Positions 45,449-52,293 of a stretch of DNA of 64,000 bases are shown piece after piece. The translations under genes were made by a program, and so were the position numbers. A model generated the notes under the pieces. The model did not search any database. It had not been told where the DNA came from and worked only from the letters and a program-made list of their open reading frames with translations. Location of the stretch: NCBI RefSeq assembly GCF_045278715.1, contig NZ_CP136420.1:2046001-2110000 (forward strand), given 5' to 3'. This DNA comes from Neomoorella carbonis. Its GTDB lineage: Bacteria > Bacillota > DSM-521 > Neomoorellales > Neomoorellaceae. Numbering within the stretch: position 1 is the first letter of the stretch; every line of letters starts with the position of its first letter.

Positions 45449-46774
45449 CTAAAACCTCTCCCACACTTTAACCGCCAGTTCCCTGGCCCTGGCGGCGATG
45501 GCCGCCTCGTCCAGGTGCAGGAGCCGCCGTTCCCGCATGAGGACTTTGCCGCCAATAATGGTCGTGTCCACCAGCCCGCCGTTAAAGCCGAAGAGGAGGT
45601 GGCCAAACCAGTTGGCCGCCGTCAGGGGGGTCGGCGCCTGGTAATCCACCAGGATGACGTCGGCATAGGCGCCGGGTTCCAAGCGGCCCAGGGGGTGGGG
45701 GTAGAATTGGGCCACGATGCGGCGGTTATTGGCAAAAACCATGGCCGGGACTTCCGCCCAGCCGGCGTTGGGGTCGCCGGAAACAAGCTTGCGCAAAACA
45801 TTGGCCACCTTGAGGGATTCAAACATATCGCTGGTATAGCCGTCCGTCCCCAGGCCGACCACCACCCCCGCCGCCAGCATATCCCCTACCGGAGCGCAGC
45901 CGACGGCATTACCCATGTTGGATTCCGGGTTATGGACCACCAGGGTGCCGGTTTCCTTGAGGATGGCTATTTCCCTCTCGGTCACATGGACACAGTGGGC
46001 GGCGACAGTTCTGGGACCCAGAATACCGTGGTCAGCCAAACGCTCCACCACCCGCTTGCCCTCGCGTTCCAGGGCATCTTCTACGTCCTGGATGCCTTCC
46101 GCCACGTGGATGTGGAAGCCGCTGCCAACCTCGGCCGCTGCCTCACGGCAGGCGGCCAGGGTGGCGTCAGAGAGGGTAAAGGAGGCATGGAGGCCGAAGG
46201 TAGCGCTAACCAAACCTTCCTGGCCGCGGTATTTTTTAATGGTGGCAATATTCTCTTCAATACCTTCCCGCATAATGGCCTCACCGTCACGGTCGGAAAC
46301 CTCATACGCCAGGCAGGTACGGACACCGGTTTCGGCAGCCGCCCGGGCGATCATCTCCAGGCTGCCGCGAACGGCGCGGGGGCTGGCGTGGTGGTCCAGG
46401 ATGGTGGTGGTACCGCTCTTGATGCAGTCAATGAGGGGAAGCAGGGCGCTGTAATAGACGTCCTCCAGGGTAAGGGCCTTGTCCAGGCGCCACCAGAGGC
46501 GCTGCAAGATTTCCAGGAAGTTGGCCGGCGGCGCGTCCTTCAGGGCCATGCCCCGGGCGAAGGTGCTGTAAAGGTGCATGTGGGTATTAATCATCCCGGG
46601 CATAATCACCATGCCCCGGGCGTCAAGCCATTCAGCTTCCGGGTAGCGCCGCCTTAATTCAGCTGTAGGTCCGACGGCGACAATCCGGTCGCCGTCAATG
46701 GCCACTGCACCATTTTCCTGGTAGGGATTTTCCGGCACCAGGGACAACAGGCGACCGTTACCGATAAGGAGCAT
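45449..46774 (-). CDS. ssnA: SsnA-type putative aminohydrolase
   Basis: A 441-residue amidohydrolase of the TRZ/ATZ branch: metal motif GMINTHMHLYS near residue 60, later HIHVAEG (third His) and GLGTDGYTSDMFE (metal Asp). Relatives deaminate guanine or other N-heterocycles. SsnA genes recur next to molybdenum hydroxylases and ygfK, and guanine or a related purine is the likely substrate, by inference. It lies between the two small electron-transfer subunits. Confidence 0.9.
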   Translation of the reverse strand: MLLIGNGRLLSLVPENPYQENGAVAIDGDRIVAVGPTAELRRRYPEAEWLDARGMVIMPGMINTHMHLYSTFARGMALKDAPPANFLEILQRLWWRLDKALTLEDVYYSALLPLIDCIKSGTTTILDHHASPRAVRGSLEMIARAAAETGVRTCLAYEVSDRDGEAIMREGIEENIATIKKYRGQEGLVSATFGLHASFTLSDATLAACREAAAEVGSGFHIHVAEGIQDVEDALEREGKRVVERLADHGILGPRTVAAHCVHVTEREIAILKETGTLVVHNPESNMGNAVGCAPVGDMLAAGVVVGLGTDGYTSDMFESLKVANVLRKLVSGDPNAGWAEVPAMVFANNRRIVAQFYPHPLGRLEPGAYADVILVDYQAPTPLTAANWFGHLLFGFNGGLVDTTIIGGKVLMRERRLLHLDEAAIAARARELAVKVWERF

Positions 46775-46811
46775 AATTATACCTCCAAAAATGTTTCTTT
46801 ACATGATTTAC

Positions 46812-47273
46812 CTAATCTGCCAGGGCCTTCTCCACCGCTTTAATGATGTTCTGGTAACCGGTGCAGCGGCAAAGATGACCGGACAATTCCCTTTTAATTT
46901 CCTCGCGCGTATACTTTTTGCCGCTTTCTACCATAGCCGTTGCCGTGAGAACATAACCAGGCGTACAGAAACCGCACTGGATGGCTCCCTCTTCAATAAA
47001 GGCTTTTTGTACCTTGGAAAGCTCCCCGTTTTTAGCTATACCTTCTATTGTAACAATATCTTTGCCGTCGGCCCAGACAGCCAGGTAAATGCACGAGTCT
47101 ATGGGCGTTCCATCGACGAGAACAGTGCAGGCGCCGCATTCACCGACGCCACATCCTTTTTTAACTCCCGTATATCCCAGTCGTTCGCGCAAGACTTCAA
47201 GCAACGATTCGCGAACGTCTACTTCCAGGCTTACCTGGATCCCGTTTACAGTAAAGGATATTTTTTTAAGCAA
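46812..47273 (-). CDS. 2Fe-2S subunit of molybdenum hydroxylase, second copy
   Basis: A protein of about 153 residues with a plant-type ferredoxin cluster (GCGVGECGACTVL) and a second helical 2Fe-2S domain (QCGFCTPGYVL, CRCTGYQNII). It carries electrons from the Mo site to FAD. TTG 47273 is the preferred start (GGGGGTG six bases upstream), overlapping the FAD-subunit gene by 8 bases; GTG 47282 is an alternative. Confidence 0.9.
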   Translation of the reverse strand: MLKKISFTVNGIQVSLEVDVRESLLEVLRERLGYTGVKKGCGVGECGACTVLVDGTPIDSCIYLAVWADGKDIVTIEGIAKNGELSKVQKAFIEEGAIQCGFCTPGYVLTATAMVESGKKYTREEIKRELSGHLCRCTGYQNIIKAVEKALAD

Positions 47274-48150
47274 TTGCCTCACCCCCAGCCTTGACAATGG
47301 CCGCTTTCAGGGCCCTCTGGGTAAGCTCCTCCACCAGGTGCTCCCTGTATTCTTTGGAAGCGCGCCAGGAAGTTCTTGCCTGCGTCGCTTTAACCGCTAA
47401 TTTCCCAATTTCCGCAATGGTTTCAGGAGAGATGGTTTTGCCTCTCGCAAAGGCTTCTGCTTCGGGACATCTTAGAGGCGTTGGCCCGGCAACCCCAAGT
47501 CCAATCCTGACGTCTTCCAAAATGTTGCCTTGTTTTACTTTACAAATCACCGCCACGCCTAAAGTAGCAATATCCATTGCCTTGCGCATGGAAAATTTTA
47601 TATAGTGCCCGCCATAGCCCCGGTAATTCTCCGGAGAAATGATAATCTGGGTAAGGAGTTCACCAGGTTTTAAATCAACCTTTCCGGGTCCAAGGTAAAA
47701 CTCCTGGATGGGAACAACCCGCTCACCTTGATTGCTCTGTAATTTCAATCTGGCTTCAAGGGCAAACAAGGTGGAAGCACTGTCGGCCGAAGTGGCGCCG
47801 TTACAAATGTTGCCGCCGATAGTGGCAACGTTGCGGATCTGCGGTCCCCCCATAGTTAGGGCCGCTTCCGCTAAGACGGGGATATTTTCTTTGATGACAG
47901 GATGGTTAGCAATCTGCGTGAAAGTTGTCAACGGCCCGATTAGAATAGTACCATCCTCAAGTTTTACAACACCTTGGAGGGATTTTATTTTGCGAATGCT
48001 CAGCAACTCTGCTTTCTCTATTTGGCCATGATGCATTTTAATCAAAACATCAGTGCCGCCGGCAATGACGAGCAGGTGGGGAGCAGCCGCCAGCAGCGCA
48101 GTAGCTTCCTTTACTGTCTCCGCCTCAAAATAACCCTGGATGTTGTACAC
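47266..48150 (-). CDS. FAD-binding subunit of xanthine dehydrogenase-type enzyme, first copy
   Basis: A 294-residue flavoprotein subunit with VIAGGTDVLIKMH near residue 32 and GGPQIRNVATIGGNICNGATSAD near residue 105 (cut). It lies directly after the molybdopterin subunit (17 bases), so it is the probable partner of that subunit. Confidence 0.93.
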   Translation of the reverse strand: MYNIQGYFEAETVKEATALLAAAPHLLVIAGGTDVLIKMHHGQIEKAELLSIRKIKSLQGVVKLEDGTILIGPLTTFTQIANHPVIKENIPVLAEAALTMGGPQIRNVATIGGNICNGATSADSASTLFALEARLKLQSNQGERVVPIQEFYLGPGKVDLKPGELLTQIIISPENYRGYGGHYIKFSMRKAMDIATLGVAVICKVKQGNILEDVRIGLGVAGPTPLRCPEAEAFARGKTISPETIAEIGKLAVKATQARTSWRASKEYREHLVEELTQRALKAAIVKAGGEAIA

Positions 48151-48167
48151 CAGACTTCACCACCTTC

Positions 48168-50459
48168 CTATATTAACCCGGCTTCCTTGAACTTTTCAAA
48201 AACCCGCTGGGGGGTCATGGGCAACCTGTTAAAGGCTACGCCGGTCGCGTCGAGAACGGCATTGCGAATGGCCGGTGCCACCGAAATAGTTGGCGGCTCT
48301 CCTAAAGCCTTGCAACCAAAGGGGCTGGTGGGTTCAAAGGTTTCGACGAAAGCCACGCCGATATCCGGGATATCCATGATAGTTGGCAGTTTATAGTCCA
48401 GCAAATTGTTATTCAAGGGTTTGCCGGTTTTATCGTCAAACAGCATCTGTTCTGCCAGCACATAGCCTATTCCCATACCTACGCCGCCATGAACCTGTCC
48501 TTCTGCTAATTGGGGGTTGATAATTTTACCAGAATCATGCACATTATATATTTCCAGGACCTCTATTTTTCCGGTTTTCAGGTCTACTTCCACCTCGGCG
48601 AAAGTAACACCAAAGGTGAAGGCATTGATCCTGGCATTATTGGACGTATCGCTCGTTATCGGTCTGGCAAAAACGGTATCATAATAAGTGTGCAACGCCA
48701 CCTCGGCAAGGGGCATGACCACCTCTCCCGAGTGTTTGTAGACAATATTCTGGTCCTTAATATCCAGGGCATGGGCGGGTATATCGGTCATACCCCATAC
48801 AAAGTCAAGGATTTTTTCTTTAACTTCTAACGCCGCTTTGGCCACAGCCATACCGGTAATATAGGTTTGCCTGGAAGCGTAGGCACCAGTGTCAAAAGGT
48901 GTAATATCGGTATCCTGGGTGGAAATGACATGCACCATGTCTACAGGGATGCCCAGCACTTCGGCTACCATCTGGGCAAAGACTGTATCGCTTCCCTGCC
49001 CTATTTCGGTGGCGCCGATTTGCAGCTGGACGGAGCCGTCCTGATTTAAAACAATTCTCGCTCCCGCCATTTCCAGCCCTACCGGATGGGTGCCGGAGGC
49101 GTAGCTAAAGCACGCCATTCCCAGGCCCCGGCGTTTACTTCCGGTTTGATTTTTATACCGTGCTTTTTTCTCATCCCATTTAATCAATTCTTTGCCTTTA
49201 GCGATACACTCGCGAATGCCGCAGCTCCTCACCGTATTGCCGTTCAAGGGATCGACATAGCCTGCCTTAACCAGGTTTTTCAGGCGGAATTCAATAGGAT
49301 CGATATTTAATTTTTTTGCAATATTTTCCAGGTGGCTTTCCACGGCAAAGGTCAACTGGGGCGAACCATAACCCCTCATGGCGCCGGCGACAGGCAGGTT
49401 GGTATACACAGTAAATGGCTCGTATTTCAAGGCCTTCATGGGGTACAGGGCCCTGAACTTCGAGCCTGCAGCCATAGCGATGGAATGACCGTGGGAAGCA
49501 TAGGCCCCGGTGTTGGAGATGGCCGTTATATGCATGCCAATTAATTTTCCGTCTTTAGAAACACCCGTTTTAATTTTGTATTTGATAGCATGACGGGTCC
49601 GGGTATCGATCATGCATTCTTCCCTGGACAGTTCTAACTTTACCGGCCGGCCGCCTACAGCCAGGGTCATTGCGGCATTTAAAGGTTCCAGGCAAGCATC
49701 CTGTTTGCTGCCAAAGCCGCCGCCGACGTAAGGCTTGATTACCCGTACCCTTCCCCAGGGGATACCCAGCGCTTGCCCGACGATTCTTCTAATAATATGG
49801 GGTATCTGGGTGGAGGTTACAATCACAATGCGGCCGTCACTGTCCACATAGGCATAGGATACATGGTTTTCGAGCTGGCAGTGCTGGACAATACTTGTTT
49901 CCAACTCGTCCTCAAAAATATAGTCAGCTTCTTGAAAAGCCTCTTCAACATCGCCGATTTCATAACCCTGAGAACTAAGGATATTTCTTTCACAGTCGTC
50001 GTGGATTAAAGGCGCCCCTTCCCTCATTGCCGCCTCCGGGGTGAGCAGGGGTTCTAATACTTCATACTCTACCTCGATTAATTTCAGGGCTTCTGCGGCG
50101 GTCAACTCGTCTGTAGCCACTACTGCCGCAACAGCGTCCCCCACAAAGCGGGCTTTGTTGGTTAAAATAGTCCGGTCCTCTTTATCCCTGTGCTTCGGGT
50201 CAAGGGCATAAGGATGCCCTGCGGTTGCAAATTTAATTTGCGGGACGTCTTTATAAGTCAAAACCGCTTCAACACCAGGTAAAGCTTTAGCCCTGCTGGC
50301 ATCAATGTTTTTAACCAGGGCGTGAGCATAAGGGCTTCTTAATATTTTTCCCACCAGCATGTCTCTTGTAAAAAAGTCAGCGGTATACTTTGCTTTCCCG
50401 GTAACTTTGGCAACAGCATCAACCCGGCTTATGCTTTTTCCCACTACTGTAGAAGCCAT
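48168..50459 (-). CDS. Xanthine dehydrogenase-type molybdopterin-binding subunit
   Basis: A 763-residue molybdenum hydroxylase large subunit. Motifs: VGGGFGSKQDACLEPLNAA, QIGATEIGQGSDTVFAQMVA, and the C-terminal ALGEPP with the catalytic glutamate. The purine-type enzyme hydroxylates hypoxanthine or xanthine at a cytosine-like carbon with water; related enzymes use other heterocycles, so the substrate is inferred from the purine riboswitch upstream. ATG 50459 follows GGAGGGG; the frame extends 13 codons upstream without family similarity. It is the only Mo subunit in the cluster. Confidence 0.93.
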   Translation of the reverse strand: MASTVVGKSISRVDAVAKVTGKAKYTADFFTRDMLVGKILRSPYAHALVKNIDASRAKALPGVEAVLTYKDVPQIKFATAGHPYALDPKHRDKEDRTILTNKARFVGDAVAAVVATDELTAAEALKLIEVEYEVLEPLLTPEAAMREGAPLIHDDCERNILSSQGYEIGDVEEAFQEADYIFEDELETSIVQHCQLENHVSYAYVDSDGRIVIVTSTQIPHIIRRIVGQALGIPWGRVRVIKPYVGGGFGSKQDACLEPLNAAMTLAVGGRPVKLELSREECMIDTRTRHAIKYKIKTGVSKDGKLIGMHITAISNTGAYASHGHSIAMAAGSKFRALYPMKALKYEPFTVYTNLPVAGAMRGYGSPQLTFAVESHLENIAKKLNIDPIEFRLKNLVKAGYVDPLNGNTVRSCGIRECIAKGKELIKWDEKKARYKNQTGSKRRGLGMACFSYASGTHPVGLEMAGARIVLNQDGSVQLQIGATEIGQGSDTVFAQMVAEVLGIPVDMVHVISTQDTDITPFDTGAYASRQTYITGMAVAKAALEVKEKILDFVWGMTDIPAHALDIKDQNIVYKHSGEVVMPLAEVALHTYYDTVFARPITSDTSNNARINAFTFGVTFAEVEVDLKTGKIEVLEIYNVHDSGKIINPQLAEGQVHGGVGMGIGYVLAEQMLFDDKTGKPLNNNLLDYKLPTIMDIPDIGVAFVETFEPTSPFGCKALGEPPTISVAPAIRNAVLDATGVAFNRLPMTPQRVFEKFKEAGLI

Positions 50460-50551
50460 TTTACCCCTCCGTTTCCAGTGGAAATACTCGCTCCGCAAAA
50501 CCCGGCCCTAAGAATATCGCCACAGCCTTCTTTCCAGGACAGGGACGGCGG

Positions 50552-51043
50552 CTACCCTTCTTCCTTTCCACCCCCCGTCTTCATGCCAGCGGCCGCCTTT
50601 TCTACGGCGGAGATAATTTTGGCATAACCGGTGCAGCGGCATAAATTGCCCGACAGGGCGATCTTTATTTCCTCCCGGGTGGGGTGGGGGTTCTGGTCCA
50701 GCAGGGCTTTAGCGCTCATGATCATCCCTGGGGTGCAAAAACCGCACTGGACGGCCCCCTCGCTGATAAAGGCTTCCTGCAAAGGATGGAGCCTGCCTTG
50801 GGGCGAGGCCAGGCCTTCAATAGTTAGAATCTCGGACCCGTCGGCCTTAGCGGCGGGAAGCAAGCAGGAGTCGACCGCCAGTCCATCCATGAGTACCGTA
50901 CAGGCGCCGCATTCCCCCTTGCCGCACCCCTCCTTGGTACCGGTGAGGCCTAAATTTTCCCGTAAGAGTTCCAGCAAGGTAATATCTGCCGGGGCCTCAA
51001 CCTGGTACTCCTGGCCGTTGACCTTAAGTTTCAACCCGGGCAT
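50552..51043 (-). CDS. 2Fe-2S subunit of xanthine dehydrogenase-type enzyme, first copy
   Basis: A 163-residue subunit with GCGKGECGACTVL and QCGFCTPGMIM plus CRCTGYAKII cluster motifs. It is the first gene after the purine riboswitch and 92 bases before the Mo subunit. It is about as similar to the second copy at 46812 as typical paralogues, so the cluster supports two electron-transfer sets for one Mo subunit. Confidence 0.93.
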   Translation of the reverse strand: MPGLKLKVNGQEYQVEAPADITLLELLRENLGLTGTKEGCGKGECGACTVLMDGLAVDSCLLPAAKADGSEILTIEGLASPQGRLHPLQEAFISEGAVQCGFCTPGMIMSAKALLDQNPHPTREEIKIALSGNLCRCTGYAKIISAVEKAAAGMKTGGGKEEG

Positions 51044-51074
51044 CTTGCCTACCCCCTGATAATTTCATTGCAGC

Positions 51075-51099
51075 AATTATAAAAGAAACCAGCTGACGG
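51075..51099 (-). terminator. Terminator 3' arm of the xanthine dehydrogenase leader
   Basis: CCGTCAGCTGG (51099-51089) followed by TTTCTTTTAT on the minus strand. It is nearly the complement of CCAGGTGACCGG in P3 of the purine aptamer upstream (CCAG, TGAC and GG pair; one mismatch and one bulge). Terminator and aptamer compete for the same bases. Confidence 0.6.
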
Positions 51100-51103
51100 C
51101 CCT

Positions 51104-51170
51104 CCTCGTAGTCGGGTGATTCCGGTCACCTGGTAGAAACCCCCGGCCCCATCGCCGGGGTTATACGAGT
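51104..51170 (-). promoter_or_regulatory. Purine riboswitch (guanine/xanthine-class aptamer)
   Basis: Minus-strand aptamer: P1 CTCGTA/TACGAG, J1/2 TAA, P2 CCCCGGC/GCCGGGG with loop GATGGG, J2/3 GTTTCTACC (exact consensus), P3 GGTGA/TCACC with loop CCGGAA, J3/1 CGACTACG. The C before GACTACG is the base that selects guanine-like ligands in the guanine riboswitch. Both loops are one base shorter than usual. It controls the hydroxylase genes; competition with the terminator predicts ON control by ligand. Confidence 0.85.
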
Positions 51171-51355
51171 TTATTAAAGTTATATTCGGCAAAGATAACT
51201 TAAATCCTGCTAAAAATTTTATTTTTGCGCCGCAATAGGAGGTTCTGCTTAAATACGGGTTTTCTTTCACCAGGGGAACTGCTTTTTCCTGCTGTTTACT
51301 TGCTTCGGGCAGCCCGCATAAACGGCTGCCCGCCCGCAAGCGAATGGGGTCGCTT

Positions 51356-51604
51356 TTAATCAAAGAGGTCAAAATCAAAAAGCTCTTTCAGGATATTCTT
51401 GCGACGTTTCCCGCGGTATTTCTCATGGCCGTACTCCGGAGCGGGCGTTTCTTCTTCCCATGGGTTGCCGGCAGCCAGCAACTTATCCAGTTCCCCCCTA
51501 TCCAGCCATACCCCTTTACATTCAGGACAAATATCCACCATTACGTTCCGCCGCTGGATCTCCTTCATCGGTACTTCGCACAGGGGACATCTCATCCTTA
51601 TCAT
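51356..51604 (-). CDS. Small TFIIB-type zinc-ribbon protein
   Basis: An 82-residue protein with MRCPLCEVPM and DICPECKGVWLDRGELDKLL, the paired CxxC of the zf-TFIIB family, followed by a charged tail ending LFDFDLFD. The family binds zinc; function is unknown. GGAGGTAG overlaps the first ATG closely, so the start may be the in-frame ATG three codons on. It stands alone. Confidence 0.85.
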   Translation of the reverse strand: MIRMRCPLCEVPMKEIQRRNVMVDICPECKGVWLDRGELDKLLAAGNPWEEETPAPEYGHEKYRGKRRKNILKELFDFDLFD

Positions 51605-51783
51605 CTACCTCCGTTACAGCCGTCTGGTGTTAGGCTGGTACCGTGCCAGTGTTTTTATACTTTCTCGTATATTTATCATAGCAGAAAGGCACGTTTTCTG
51701 CCAGCCCCTGCTAATCTAGCCAGGCTACGGAGGGGAACTGAGACCACTAAAACTTTTTGCAAGGCTACCCGGGTTGACACCCT

Positions 51784-51800
51784 TAACAAGCTGGTATAAA
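51784..51800 (+). promoter_or_regulatory. Probable promoter of the cadC-cadA operon
   Basis: TTGACA (51774-51779) followed after 15 bp by TATAAA (51795-51800). The spacing is short for a constitutive promoter; the palindromic operator begins 4 bases downstream, placing it over the transcription start. Confidence 0.5.
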
Positions 51801-51803
51801 CTT

Positions 51804-51827
51804 ATAGTCAAAAGTATTTTTGACTAT
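51804..51827 (+). promoter_or_regulatory. ArsR/CadC-type operator
   Basis: A perfect 10-bp inverted repeat, ATAGTCAAAA (51804-51813) and TTTTGACTAT (51818-51827), with a 4-bp centre. Its size, AT-richness and position between the -10 region and the CadC start codon match ArsR/SmtB operators. Metal binding by the repressor would free the promoter. Confidence 0.75.
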
Positions 51828-51849
51828 TTGAATGAGGAGCTGGCTTAAA

Positions 51850-52233
51850 GTGAAGCTGCAGCCCCTTAAGGGCCAACCGGAAAGAGATCTCCCCGTTTGT
51901 CAGGTCAATTGCGTCAACGAGGAGAAGGTGAAGCGGCTCAAGCCCCAGGTGGATCGTACAGAAGGCGTCGCTACTATCTTCAAGGCCCTGGCCGATGATA
52001 CCCGGGTGAAGATAATCTACGCCCTCAGCGAAGCCGAGCTTTGCGTCTGTGATATAGCGGCGCTAATCGGCAGCAGCAAGGCGACTGCTTCCTATCACCT
52101 GCGCCTCCTGCACCATATGGGTCTGGCCAGGTATCGCAAAGCCGGCAAGCTGGTATACTACCGCCTGGCTGACCCGCATGTCGGCAACCTGGTGCGGGAG
52201 GTCCTGCAGCACCTGGCCAGGACCCAGGAATGA
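51850..52233 (+). CDS. cadC: ArsR/SmtB-family metal-responsive repressor (CadC-like)
   Basis: A 127-residue winged-helix regulator. The N-terminal arm has paired cysteines (DLPVCQVNCVNEEKV) and the recognition-helix side has ELCVCDIA, together the four-cysteine alpha-3N site of CadC that senses Cd(II), Pb(II) or Zn(II). The helix-turn-helix is GSSKATASYHLRLL. GTG 51850 is chosen because GAGGAGC lies about 10 bases upstream; the ATG at 51832 overlaps that site. It sits 60 bases before the metal ATPase gene, as cadCA. Confidence 0.9.
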   Translation: MKLQPLKGQPERDLPVCQVNCVNEEKVKRLKPQVDRTEGVATIFKALADDTRVKIIYALSEAELCVCDIAALIGSSKATASYHLRLLHHMGLARYRKAGKLVYYRLADPHVGNLVREVLQHLARTQE

Positions 52234-52293
52234 AAAACCGTTGCCATATTGAACTCTATCGCCTAAGACCTTACACATGAAGGGTGATGGCAA

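Noticed and set aside
44720..46657. A 645-codon plus-strand frame opposite ssnA and the FAD subunit
   Set aside because: It is antisense to two secure genes in GC-rich DNA, where long shadow frames are common; it has no recognisable domain.
51049..51378. A 109-codon minus-strand frame before the 2Fe-2S subunit
   Set aside because: It spans the purine riboswitch and its terminator; no ribosome binding site or protein-like composition.
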